A DNA stretch of 64,000 nt from Ulva prolifera (taxonomy: Eukaryota; Chlorophyta; Ulvophyceae; Ulvales; Ulvaceae). A program made the position numbers and the translations under genes. The notes below the pieces were generated by a model that worked only from the letters and a program-made list of their open reading frames with translations, was not told the origin of the DNA and made no database searches. Below are positions 24,701 to 36,624 of this stretch, in pieces. Within the stretch, counting starts at the first letter, position 1; every line of letters starts with the position of its first letter. The stretch spans positions 1,612,001 to 1,676,000 of the forward strand of contig CM041199.1 of the NCBI GenBank assembly GCA_023078555.1, in the 5' to 3' direction.

Positions 24701-26646
24701 CGGTGGACGAGCTCGACGAGGAGCGGCTGTGGCCGATCGCCGACGCGCTGACGCTGCCCCGCGCGCTCGGGGACACCGCGCTCATGCACGCCGTGCTCGA
24801 GCTCGTCGCGCCCGGGGAGCTGCAGCACGCACGCACCTACGGCTACCTCGAGGAGGCGAAGAAGGTGCGCACGCTGTGCGTGCTGTGCAAGCTGGCGTAC
24901 CGAGCTGGTGCCACGCATGTCCACCTCCAGCGTCTGCCACACAATCGTCCGAATTGTATCGCAGAGATATATGCAAGACATTGGTATTATTACGTAAGCA
25001 ATGATCCAACGCCGCCGTGGGGTGCAGGTGTGGGCGGAGGTCGGCGCGAAGCAGTGCCGCGAGGACGAGCATCTCGTGATGACGCTCGTGCCGCGGGTGA
25101 TCGCGGCCCTCGCGAACCGCCACGGCGCGCCCGCCGGCGAGGCCTCCACGCTGCTCGACAACGAGCTCCTGCTGCAAGTCGCGCTCGCGCTCGGCCAGAT
25201 GGAGACGGCCGCGCTGTTCGACCTCGACGAGGGCCTGCACCGCATGTCGCCGGGCGAGCTGCGGGCGGCGATCGAGGTGCGGACGGGTCGGGCCCTGCCG
25301 TGCCGGACGGGGTTGACGTGGCGGTGTTGTTTACTCAACCTGATGGCGTGGCGGTGTTGTTTATTCGACCTTTTCATGAAAACAAATTGGTTTATTGTTT
25401 TATTCTCCGGTAGGTTCAGCATGGGTGTGTTGGTGTGGCTGTGAGCACTGAGCGGCGCCCGTATTGTTTCGGTGGAAATATTGTAGGGTGCCTGCGATAC
25501 TGGACTGTTGATTCTATGGCGATGTTGTCGCTCATTGATTCTATTTGTCGGTGGGTTTAGCGTGGGTGTGTCGGTGGCCGTGAGTACTGAGCGGCGCCCA
25601 TGCGCGACCAGGCAGAAGAAACACTGCATTCCAGACCCTGATCTGAGGCCTGGATCTCAGACTATCGTGCGCAGCGGCATGACGTCGCTGCTGTGGCTGC
25701 AGGGGGCCTCGTTTGAGATCCTCGAGCGACTCGGCATCTCCAAGGAGGAGTTTCTCGCCAAGATCAGGGCTGCAGCCCGGAGCGGCACAGAGAAGGTGCG
25801 AGCCGGCCTCCCCGCAGCACGCACAGCATGCACAGCATGCAAGCTATCACCCCCTCCTGCGCCCCTGCCTGCATCCGGCCACTGCATCAGCTCTGCAGCG
25901 AGACGAGACATGGGAGGTTTCCCCCATCCCAAACAATCAGCGCCGTCCAGGAGCACATGTGTAGTATGCATGGGCGCCTGCATGCCATGCATGTACTCCG
26001 ATCGCGCCTGCCAACGAGCTCAGCACAGAGCAGCCTGCGCCTTGAGGTTGTCCGGCACCAGGTGTCGGCTGCAGTGTGGTGTGGGTGTGCCTCTGTGAAG
26101 CTCCTGCAGCAATACCCACCCCTCCGTCCTTGCCCTGGCAACCAAAACGGGCGGCAATCCCATTCGACCGCATTTACGTGCTTCACCGCTCCGCCACAAG
26201 GACTCCCATGCACATAAGAGTAGCAGTGATCACAAGAATCATATCCAACATCCTGCAGGTGCAGGATGACCTGCTATAGCTCCATGTAGCCCTCAAACAC
26301 AGGAAAATTTTTTGACCAGGCAGAGATGGAGCAGAGCAAGAGTTTGAACCGTCAACGTTCAAGGTGAACAACGCCTGTGCATTGTGCAGGTGGACTCGAG
26401 CACGCGCGACGACCTCCAGGAGGCAGACGTCATCGAGCAGCGGCTCGCGCACGTCGACAGCTTCCGGCCCGCGGGGTGGCTGCCGCCGGAGATGCTGCCG
26501 ATGGCGCTCGCGGACGGCCGCACGCTGGCCCCCGCCTTCCACGACCTCGTGTACGCGCTCGCTGGCGTCCTCCACGACGACGTCATTGCGTGCCACGAGC
26601 TCGACGCCGACAAGGCGCGCCTGCTCTACACCCTCGGCGAGGAGGT

Positions 26647-26687
<41 letters not shown>

Positions 26688-29600
26688 TGTGCCAGCCCCT
26701 GCCTCCGCTGCACGTGCCGCCTGCGACGCCTGGCCAGTGATGTGCATAGACGTGCGCACAGACAGGGTGTATCGTCAAGTCACACGGTGCCGGAGCATTC
26801 AGCTTCGGCTCCGCGTTGCAACACAGCAGGTACGTAACAAGCGAGGGAGCCAAGGTGTAGTGAATCATCACAAGTTTGCTTCAACGCTACTCTGCAGCTG
26901 TCCTCGCAAATTTGGCCGCTCTTCCGCGCAAAGGCCCGTGCTCCTGTACTGCGCAACAGAACTCACCGAATGTCTCACCCGTGTGTGCGGTGCCACTGTA
27001 GCTCCAGATGATCAGCCCCCACTCCAACGCGCCCACCGTCATCGCCTACCTCCTTGACTACATCCCCTTCGACGGCATCGACGGCTTCCTCCCGGCTCCG
27101 GACGACGCCGCCGCCGTCGCCACCGCCGCCGTCGCGAAGCTCCCCTCCGGCCCCGACGGCATCCTTTCGTCCACCACCCCTCCCACCGGCTACTCCCCCG
27201 TCCTCAACGCGGCTCTGACCCTGATCAAGTCTGCGATCCGCAAGTGTCCACAGGCGGCGCAGGAGCTCCTCCCGAATGAATCCGGCCGGCCGACACCCGG
27301 CCTCTCGGCGGACCCGGAAACCGGTGTCATCACGTGCACGAGCCTCGAGGGGATCAGCGCGAACGCGGCGGTGCAGCTGCTGATGGTGGCTGAGGCGACG
27401 CGGCTGTGCGAGGCGGGGGGGTTCCTCGCGCCGACGGTGGCCGCGGTGCGGTGGGCGTTTGAGCACACGCCGCGCAACATCCCGCTGACGTTGATGCAGT
27501 ACTGGGGGGACGTGTGGCAGGGGGACGTGCCGCCGCTGGAGGTGGCGTACGCATGCGCGCGGCTCGCGCGGCGCGACGAGGGCGTGCGGCATGCATGCAT
27601 GACCCTCGATTTCCCCCAGGTGCGCCCCCCCCCATGACCGGACAAGGCTACCTGTCAGGGGCCCGCGATGAGGGGTCCCCCAACAGCAGAAGCGCGATGG
27701 CTCTGCGGAGCGGACCCTGCACTCCACCGGGTTGGCAGTCCACAACGCTCGCAGCATCCGCTTTACTGTGCTGCGGAAGCCGGCGTGTTGCTCCGCCGCC
27801 ATGGAGCTTTCTGACGCGCCGCCAGCGGCGCAGCACCGCCTGGCCCCTCAAACATGCACTCCCACATGCATGCCGTCACACCCGCGTGCTGATCTGCGGC
27901 CGTACGCGCATCCTCATGCATGCACACGCCCGTGGACGTGCCGAGGTGCTGGTGCAGAAGCTCGAGCTCGCGAACGTCGTCGTGTCGCGGCGGCTACAGG
28001 AGGCCGGCGCGCTCGGCGCGGACTACGTCGCCGCGGAGCAGCGCAATGAGATGATCGTGCGGGAGGCGCTGCGGCAGTTTGCGGCGGCGCAGGGCGACGC
28101 GCAGGCGGCCGCGGAGGAGGCCCCCCGCAGCCTCGGCCGCTTCCTCGACCGCCTGCCGACCGCGCAGGAGGCCGTCGACTACCACCTCTCCACCAGTGCG
28201 CCCCCGTGCTGCGTGCTGCGCGCCGCGTTGTCTTTGGGGCCATCTGCGGCGGATTCACGTCACCTCGTTCTCTGGATTCTCGGCTGTTTGTAGTGACTGG
28301 CGTCAGTGGCTTGCGTGTGCGGGCTTCCTGTGTATCCCGGGTGCGTGCGGATCATGCGCTGCTACCTGCCTTGCCGATATCAACGTCGTAATGCTCTCGG
28401 CAGTTGGCATGAAACTTCGCAAGTCATTGGTCTCGGGCGATCGAAATCGAGCGAACGGCGGGCCGAAGCGAGTCGTCTGGCCAGGCGCGAGAGGGTGCGT
28501 GTGGAGCCATGGAGAGAGCCATGGCACCTGATGCTGCTGCACTCCCGTGCAGAACCCTGTCACGGCTGCCGCGGCGTTGACCCGGGACGGGCATGCGTGC
28601 AGGCGACCATATGCGCACCCTTGAGACGACCGGCGGCGACGCGGTGGCGCTCCGGCTGCGGCGCGGCGCACACGCGGACGCGCACGCGACCGTCGCGCGC
28701 CTCGACCGCCCGGGCGCCATCGCCGCGAAGTTCGCGGCCGCCGGCGATGCCCTCGTGCTGCCCGACCTGCTGCAGAACATCGCCGACCGGCCGCTGCACG
28801 AGGTGAGCCCCTCCCCACTGGAGCCCGACCCGAGCCCCTGGATCTGGATCTCTGGGGCATGGGGTCAGGCCAATCTGCAACAGCGGCAAAGAAGATACAA
28901 AATGAATAGGCCTCCTCGTGATGCAGCGACGCAGGTGGCACCGCGGGCATCCCACAGTGACAGAGCGGTGACACATCAACAATGCATCCAATTGCAGAAC
29001 GATCCCAAATGGCGCGATTCACTCTGGCGCAGCCTCGCAGGACACTCCCAAGCGCTCCGGCTGCTGACTGTGCACCTGCATCGGGGGTTTCATGGTGGCT
29101 GTGCTGCTGCAGTGTGCTGTGCCGAAGTGGTCGTTGCCGTTTAGGATACAAGGCTTGCATGTGGGGCTCATTCTAACTTTTGAGCGCTGACATACCACCA
29201 CTGCGGCAGAACACTGGCTAATTCAAAGATACACTGTATCTGTGGCCCGTGCTCATCTGCCGTTGCAACACGATTCCGATGCCGCTCTTCCGCATGTGTA
29301 CCATACAGCTGCCGGGCTCGGCTGCAACGCTCGCGGCCATGCTGAATGCATCCGCCTGCAAGCCAGGCCCTGATTTCTTGGACAGACCGCTGAGCACATG
29401 CATGGGGCTCATGCATCTGCGGCCCATACAGGTGCTGCCCTTCTTCCGGGACCTCGAGTCGCTGCCGGAGCGGCCGGACATCGACACGCTGCGGAAGGTG
29501 TTCTCGTGGTACGACGACGGCTTCCTGAAGGGCGTGGACACGGAGACCGACCCCGCGGCAGCCTGGCGCGAGTGCGCCCCCCCCTCCCTGCCTGCGCCGC

Positions 29601-32448
29601 CTCTTAACTGATAAGCTGTCCCTGGAGACGCAGGATCACGACGGCACACAGCGCATTTGCCAGATTTTCACGCTGTGCAGCGATTTTGTGAGACTGCGCG
29701 GCTGTGCTGAGACTAGGGCTGTGAATTTAACTTTACCCCCATTTTAACGGAGTTTAAAATGCTATTTTACTTTACAATTTTAACGTTAAAACGAGTTCGA
29801 GGCTTTAAAGGGGTCATTTTACTTTTATTTTACTTTAACGCATTTTAACTTTAAGGGTGCTTTAAAACCAAAGTTGAAGCCAAAAAGGGCTGCATTCTGA
29901 TGGCTTTGACCGACCTCATAGGACAAACATCACTAACAAAGCACGGTGGTCATGAAATAACTCACAGCACACCTGTTGCTAGCTCCTAGTACTTAAATCC
30001 GTGTCGCTATGCGCTTGCTCATGCTGTGGGAGTCAGTTTCCGCAGCCCGTGTGCACCTGTCATTGATTTGGATTTCTTGTGGTTGCTGGTGTTCGTAAGT
30101 AAGCTTTCTTGTAGTTGCTGGTGTGGCGGCCGTTCGCTGGGTTGGCTTGATGTTGTCTGTTTGCTTTGCCATACAATGGCCAGATATGTGTAACTTACGG
30201 GTGTCATTGATTTGGCAGTGAGCAACTTCCAGACATGGCACACGACAAACGTCCTGCTGAACCTCTGCAAGAGACTGAAAGTTCCGATGAGGCAAATCTG
30301 GCTGATTCGGCAGATGTAGGTGGCTCCAATCTGCGCAGAAAGCCAGTTGCGACTGATGTTGTGTCTCGTGGTGTTGTTGAAAAGTTTGCCGAGCTCGAGA
30401 GAGGCTGCCATTGAAATCATGTCTGCGAAGCCCTGCTGTGCAACTGTGGAGAGGCTGTGGAATATATTTCTAGACAACTTGACCTCCAAGAGAAGGTCAA
30501 TGAAAAACAGTACGCTGGCAACGCCATAGTACACCAAAATCAACCTCCATCACCTAGGCGATAATGATGCAGCTGTTGACGAAATTCGATGTTTTGAACA
30601 TCTGCTTGGTTTTGCTGATAAAGTGTATGAGGAAGACTCTTCTGGATCTGGTGTGCCAGAACGAGGGTGCAGGAGCATGTGGCCTGCAGTCTGACAGCCT
30701 AGGAGTATCTCCATCGTCGTCAAGTTGCTCAGGAGACGCAGATAATTGATAGGCGGTGCAATAGGTGTATCTAGGTGGCTGTGGACGTGTTTGTGCCGTG
30801 TTTGTGCCGTGCCATTGGCCGAAACTGCCTCCTCGACATGTTTAACAGTTTTACTGGTAAAGCAGGAAAACACTAGTTTAAAACACGTTTAAAGTAAAGA
30901 TTTTTTAGCCTATTTTACTTTTTTTTACTTTAGCTTTGTTAATTAACGTTAAACCATGCCCCCAGATGTTAAATTTACAGCCCTAGCTGAGACACAAGTA
31001 TGCGGAACGATCATGGTGGTGTATGCATGGCGGCCATGCATGCAGATTCGAGCGCAAGTACCTCGTTGAGCCGAACCTCGTGACGATCAACCAGGCTGAC
31101 GGCAACACACACGCCGTCTTCGTGCCGCCCAACGCGCCCGACCTCCGGGCCATCCTCGCCGACAGCGTGCCGCGCCTGGCAGCTGCGCCGCCGCCGCCGG
31201 CCGACGCCGACGCGCCTGCGGCGCCGGAGGCTGGCGCAGCGGACGCGGCACCGGCCACGCTGCAGCGCGCACCGGTGGTGGACGCGAAGGGCCGCGCGCT
31301 GGCGACGGGGCGCCGCAAGGCGAGCTCCGCGCGCGTGTGGCTGTGGCGTGGGGTCGGGGACTTCTCGGTCAACGGGAAGCCGCTGGGGCGGTACTTTGAG
31401 CAGCAGGCACAGCGCGCGGCCGCTCTGTCGCCGCTCACGGCGCTCGCGTCGTTTGCAGACTACACCGTGATGGCCAAGGTCGAGGGCGGAGGTGCGCGTT
31501 CAGCAGCCTTCAACAGGGGCTGAGCTGTCCGAGCACTTCAGCTCTAAAAGAGCGCACCCTTGTAGCCACACCACGCTAGCATGCCGGGGCTGATGCTCTG
31601 GCTGTTCCCATTACGCCACAAGGACTTCCACGCTGACATTCATGCTGAGCAACACTCCGCAAAGTCACACTGAGAGACCACGCATGCCTGCTTCGCAAGC
31701 AGACTCGCACTGAAAGCAGTAAAGAGGTTGGTGGAGAGCTTGCGAGCCTCACCTTACGCCAGAGCCGGGTTGGCTGGAACCAGATGCCCTGCACGCATGC
31801 GCCTGACACATCACCCTGCCCGCCCTCCAACAGCGCCAGCACACGCGGCTGCGCTGCCTCGGCAGCGTTTTTGTGCCGGCGATCCCCCCGCCCGTGGGGC
31901 CGGTCAGCACTGCTGGGCTTCCGTGGTCTCTGCAGTGACTTTGGCTCCCAGTGAGGCTCAAGGTACCAACAGGACAACACGATTGATCTCTGTATGTGTG
32001 CTGGAGCCTGGAGCCTGGGCCCAGAGGCCAGTCGGCGCCCGTGACAGCCGAGGGTGGGTGTATCACTGGGCTGTGGAAGAAAACAGTCTCCGTGCACCTG
32101 CTTACAGTTGTATGCAGCCCATGTTCATTCTGAGCAAGACGATCGGATTGTTGGTCGCAGTGTTTACACATCACCACTGCCAAACACAGGCTCCTTTATG
32201 TCGGAAACATCAAGCCACAACAGCAAGTCGTAGCCTTCGGTCCAAGAGAGGTTGTGGTGGGTGCAGGCAGGAAGGGCCAGGCCGAGGCGGTCCAGCTGGG
32301 AGTCGCCCGGGCGATGGTAAAGCTGCAACCCGAGACTCACAAGGCGCTCAAGGCGCTGGGCCTGCTCACCCGCGACCCCCGCGTCGTCGAGCCGAAGAAG
32401 CCGGCTCGCAAGAAGGCCCGCAAGAAGAGGCAGTGGGTGAAGCGATAG
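21720..32448 (+). CDS. MRPS9: Mitochondrial ribosomal protein uS9m with a ~1,230-residue N-terminal extension, 14 exons
   Basis: Exons 21720-21948, 22255-22631, 23058-23221, 23770-24388, 24643-24864, 25028-25276, 25661-25795, 26390-26644, 27008-27619, 27958-28195, 28603-28802, 29432-29571, 31046-31491 and 32267-32448 join in phase at all 13 junctions into 1,356 codons. The C-terminal ~125 residues are uS9, a small-subunit head protein whose tail reaches the P-site tRNA: TGRRKASSARVWLWRG, FSVNGKPLGRYF, VEGGGRKGQAEAVQLGVARA, GLLTRDPRVVE and a basic end QWVKR. The first exon reads MIRNRATQTLSTAVSGW and then has no acidic residue for about 40 positions but several Arg, Ser and Thr, as in a mitochondrial presequence. 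The ~1,000 residues between are Ala/Leu-rich, predicted mostly helical by eye, with repeated short helical pairs but no family I recognise. Alternatives are two adjacent genes, with the second starting near ATG 27008, or a fusion; no stop, promoter or UTR break is visible. Intron 12 carries a hAT-like element. Confidence 0.85.
26648..26687 (+). repeat. Poly-C tract (40 nt) beside a splice donor
   Basis: Starts three bases after the GT of the donor at 26645 in the uS9m gene (GAG|GTA then C's). It is the longest homopolymer in the window. It shadows as a polyproline frame if the intron is read through. Confidence 0.95.
29714..30985. mobile_element. Non-autonomous hAT-like DNA transposon, 1,272 bp
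   Basis: The ends are inverted copies: TAGGGCTGTGAATTTAAC on the left and, reversed, TAGGGCTGTAAATTTAAC on the right. They are flanked by a perfect 8-bp target duplication GCTGAGAC at 29706-29713 and 30986-30993. An 8-bp duplication with short YAGGG-type ends is the mark of the hAT superfamily. Both subterminal zones are rich in TTTTAACTTTAA-like words and much more AT-rich than the host intron. Internal frames (about 170 codons on the minus strand) show no convincing transposase motif, so the element is probably non-autonomous or decayed. It lies in intron 12 of the uS9m gene. Confidence 0.93.
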
Positions 32449-34246
32449 CCTGCGCGGCAGATGTGGGTGCCTCCGTTGAGTTCCCGGGGGTGTCACCTCA
32501 TGATTCGAGCCAGAAAATGTCGAGTGACGTCTGTGCATGGGCCCCACGGCCCAACACTGTCGTGCATCCCGCGAGGTGCAGGCTGGTGTGCACTGGCTGA
32601 TTGTGGCTGGAGCTGTCGACTGTGGCAGCCGCAGCAGTCTGTATTGCTGCAAGTCACCGGTCGCAGCGACCATGTATCGCAAGGCCACTGGCGGGGAGGC
32701 AGGTAGCAATACAGGATTCGCCCGAATCGCGATGGCAACACAGCAGGCACAGTGACCATATGCATCTCCTGGTGGTTTGTAACTGCACTATGACTGTTTC
32801 AGTGTGCAGAAATCGGTGGAGGGTGCAGCGTTGACAGGGTGTGAGTGAGGTGTCTGTGGCTGAACTCAGCATCTTCGTTGGCGCGGCACTACAGCTGCAC
32901 TCATCCTCTTGCGCTTGCATCCCTAACGCACAACAATTGGCGTGAAACGTGCACACGAATGCTGCCGCGGTGGTCTCTTCGTTTGTTACCAGGACAGAGG
33001 CAATGCTTTTGAGCACGATGTACTATCAAGGGGGCAGCGTATGGATCAGCGTTTGGGGCCAGCGAACCAGCAATGGGCACAAACATGAAAATCTCAGTGA
33101 GACACAGTTGTGATTTGAGTTTGACTGCTCCTACAGTCAACATTGTGAACCCGATGCCTTCTATGTACAACCGGTGCCCTGCTTCATTGCTGTTGGACAA
33201 TGTGAAGCATAGCAATCGATAAGTCCGCATAGTAAATCTTGTACAATGTTTTCGCGGAGGGTGAAGGGTCAATGTGCTTGCCGAAACTTGGTGTACATGT
33301 CAAGTGGGGAATCGATCTCATACAGTCTTCTTGTCACCTGTGGGTCGGCGACCACACGCCATGCTCTGTACAGTTCTTCCACCATGGTCACAAGCCCGGC
33401 AGACAAGATCTCATCACTGCGTTACTGATGCAAACATGGTGGCATTGATGTGGGGCGGAGCTCACTGTGATCCGGTTCGGCATATGTGGTCCCGTTAACT
33501 CGGAGTTGTCAATGTCCAATGGGATACGGCTCAGTAAATTTAGATTTACTTTACTTTACTGTCGCAAGCAGTGTTACACTGATGACTTTGCAAACCCTGA
33601 TATATCCATATGGATTCCAGTCTTGCGCCAAGTCTTCTTTCTTGATGCTCATGCATGTAACTGTTCGCAGTCACTGCAGGCACTCGTGTGGAGATATCAA
33701 CATACACGACGATTCAACCACAGCCGGTACGGCCCGAACTCAGCTGTCCAGAACGCCCGAGATATCCTCTGCCTGTGTCATGGCCCTTGTGATCTGTGCA
33801 AACCGAGTCTGTCGTGTCTCCCAAGTCCACATGGATCTACATCTCCTTTACTTCACTGTAGATGCAAGCGACCGCCGCTCATGAGGTCCACGCAGCTTCG
33901 GTACCACTGTGTGACACGGCTGGGTGTCCTCCAGGTGGTTCTAGATCTCCATGGCACACATGCAATGACATTGCCCACCATAGCAAGCTGCCGCTTGAAC
34001 TCCAAACCAGAGCTGCAAAACACAGCCAATTGTCCCTCGGGAAGCGGCTGTACGGTTTCGTTGCCCCCGTAAATCCACACACATGCTCACCAGCTAAACC
34101 CCAATCCAGTCCTTTGCGAGTTGGGCCGATCCAACCGGCTGATCCATGGTGCTGACTCGAGGACAGCTGCAATGCACCACACCGACTGCCAGACCCTTCG
34201 GACACTCGCGGCAGTGAGGAGCCCTCTGGTGAGGTGACAACAGCCA
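32449..34246. other. Convergent spacer with repeats, no confident gene
   Basis: Separates the 3' ends of the uS9m gene (+) and the multi-pass membrane protein (-). It contains dispersed repeat copy 2 (33476-33560) and the outer half of a tandem duplication (34182-34234). Frames of 80-200 codons are open but none shows a known motif or a coherent exon structure. Confidence 0.55.
33476..33560 (+). repeat. Dispersed ~85-bp repeat, copy 2
   Basis: Almost identical to the copy at 2186-2270, with a handful of substitutions. The tail here is GTAAATTTAGATTTAC followed by TTTACTTTACT, a palindrome with a short A/T spacer. It lies between genes. Confidence 0.9.
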
Positions 34247-34311
34247 TCATGGATCAAACCGACTGCCACACCCTTCCGTCACTCGCGGCAGTGAGGAGCC
34301 CTCTGCTGAGG
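34182..34311. repeat. 53-bp direct duplication at a gene 3' end
   Basis: Copies at 34182-34234 and 34259-34311 (period 77 bp) share the CACTCGCGGCAGTGAGGAGC core with few mismatches. On the minus strand the second copy encodes part of the C-terminal SSLPRVTEGCGS tail of the membrane protein. The first lies just beyond its stop and would still encode a similar peptide. Confidence 0.85.
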
Positions 34312-36624
34312 GCATGGCCGGCCGCAGCAGCAACACCGGACCGGCATCCTGATGGGCCAGGCATCCCGCGTAGGCCGCCTTGCCGCACGTCACCCCGTCC
34401 ACTGCAGCCTCATCGGCACAAACCTGGGCAGCGCTGAGTGCAGGAGCACCGGAGAGGCGGGGGACCGCGGCTTCCGAGCGGCCGGCGGCTCTTGCCGCGG
34501 CGTGCCACGGCGTGACGGACGAGCGCCGCACGAGCGCCTGCGCATGCATGCTGATGCCGACGGCGGCCTGCCGCCACACCGACGCGACGCCCTCGGCCTC
34601 CAGCCGCTGCCAGAACGACGCCGGCACGACGAGCAGGACGATGGTGGTCAGGAGGGAGCCAAACGTGGAGACGCTGCAGAGGGCGACGTAGCCGTTCAGG
34701 TCCCTGCAGCACCCCACATGCATGTACACGGGAGGGTCCTCACGCTGGGCGGGCTGCCGCCGGCCCCTTGCGGATGCATGCATGGAATAATGCAGCATCG
34801 TATCCGTAGGTTGGAAACACCGTGGTGGCTGCAGGTGGGAATGGCAGCCCCTGGCAGCCTCCAGGCCGCAGGGTGCTGGTTCCGAGAGGAGTGAGGGGTG
34901 GGGTCAGCTGCGGGGCAGCTGGCGGATGCGCAGGGCGCACCTTTCCATCCCAGACGCTCCAGAGGTGGTGCTTGGCGCCATCGTGTTGAACCGTGTGACG
35001 ACCACCACCGCGGCGAGGATGCTCAGCTCACACAGCAACATGGTGCCCTCCACGAAGCGCTGCTTGGTCAGGTCTGGAACTCTCTGCACAGCACCCGGGC
35101 GCACCTGGCTGCATGCGAGGGTGTGTCTGCGGAACTGTGCTGTGCAGCTCAGCACTGTGTACAGCTCAGCACTGTGTGCAAGAATCATGACGTGCCCGCC
35201 CCATGCATGCATTCTGCTTGGTTCCAAGCCGATGACACCCTCACTGGCAGGCGACTGTGGTAAGGCAGTGGCCGCCCGTGCAAAGGTGGAGCGAAGTAGT
35301 TTCTGGCCACGGCTTGGGTACAACTGTTGGGTTCAGTGATCCGTGCAGATCGCAGGCAGTGCCTCCAGAGCAGCGCACACCTTCATGACTGCCTTCATGA
35401 AATTGATGTAAGCAGCAAGGATCAGGAAGTCGAGGACCGCTGCAGTGATGATTGTCCAAGCTATCACGTGATGTGCTCTGCAGTCGGATGGCGTCCCCTC
35501 CTGGCTCAGGGAGTGCCCCACTGTACGGTTCCATGGGCAAATGTGTCTGTTTGCTTGTTTTAACAGTTCAAAGCCCAAGACAAAGTCGGCCACTGGGTCC
35601 ACGAACCGCATGCCATTGCTAGCATGGAACACAACGATGGACACCGGTGTGTTGCCTCCTCGGATTGCTGTCGGGGCGTAGTTTGTTACGTGGTCTACAA
35701 GGAACATAAGAGGAGTCTGCATGTGACAACTTGAAGGTCAGTATTGAGCCACAGGCGGCATTGCAACATTGCAATCACCAGAGATGACAGACAGAATTTG
35801 GAGAGGTGTCTCGCAATGTGCTGGCCTGATGCCATCATGGACGGCTGTGGAGCTGCTGGTCACTGAATGGCAAGCACGCTGATGCACACAAACAGCGAGC
35901 ACTTACTAGACCTTCAGCCATGACCAGGCAACGCACCAGCACGAACAAGCCCATTGATGTCCATGTTACGCTGTTAAAGGGAATCCGGATTGCTGGTGTA
36001 AGGAAACCAACTAGTGACACAATGATAAGGCAGTACCCTCCTCCATGTACAAAGAGTTCTCCCCACACGAACTCCACCCAGCTCGCGCGGAGCTGGTTAG
36101 CCGTGTAACGAAGGCTGACAGGCGAATGGAACAGCATGTTCAAGCCGTGTGGTATAATGGTCAGCAGGTACCAAGGCTCCCATCGCGTGCCCCAACCAAA
36201 AACGCAACACTGCAGTACAAGGTAGACCTCGATGTTTCAGATTGTCTTCATGTTGCACACGTGTTTTCTGCAGGCCAAGTTAACACGGTATATACTGTAT
36301 CTGTACGACACTGCGCCAGCAGTTCCGGAGCCCTCGAAGGTGCTCCGTGCGAGAGACTCGACACGCTGAAGCATAGCACATGCAGAGAAGCGAACATACC
36401 AGAGCAGCAATTGTGATCCAGTGGACTGGAAACGCTACAAGCAGAACGAACCAGCTTGCTGCGACACGTGTGCGCAATACACTTTCGTTGTATCCCAAGC
36501 GCTCGCATACCCAGGACACAACGGAACTCGCCACTGGGTCCTTTCCTATGCCAACGTCAGAGCAATTCTGTATGTTCATTTGACCCAGTGCGGCATTGCC
36601 ATCGTCAATGCATTTTTGCAGCAT
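34247..36624 (-). CDS. Unrecognised multi-pass membrane protein, 5 exons
   Basis: I do not recognise the family. Exons 36400-36624, 35907-36209, 35381-35716, 34941-35083 and 34247-34703 join in phase to about 487 residues from an ATG at 36624. About seven hydrophobic segments can be seen: SWFVLLVAFPVHWITIAAL; EPWYLLTIIPHGL; YCLIIVSLVGFLTPAIRI; SMGLFVLVRCLVMAEGL; VIAWTIITAAVLDFLILAA; MLLCELSILAAVVVVTRF; and STFGSLLTTIVLLVVPASF. A soluble loop of about 75 residues with an NRT glycosylation sequon separates the fourth and fifth. The N-terminal ~55 residues are polar, without an obvious signal peptide. The C-terminal tail of about 110 residues is Ala/Ser/Arg-rich and of doubtful conservation; its end lies in a tandem duplication. 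Splice donors are GTATGT, GTAAGT, GTGTGC and GTGCGC. The gene model is better supported than any functional guess; a receptor or transporter are both possible. Confidence 0.65.

Noticed and set aside
26340..26370. tRNA T-arm-like GTTTGAACC / GTTCAAGG sequence
   Set aside because: No matching anticodon or acceptor stem could be built around it.
24643..28802. A series of short independent genes
   Set aside because: Each block begins at an AG acceptor, ends at a GT donor and shares phase with its neighbours, so they are exons of one transcription unit.
30019..30543. Transposase gene inside the hAT-like element
   Set aside because: The 174-codon frame shows no hAT catalytic or dimerisation motif and no flanking splice signals, so it was treated as non-coding.
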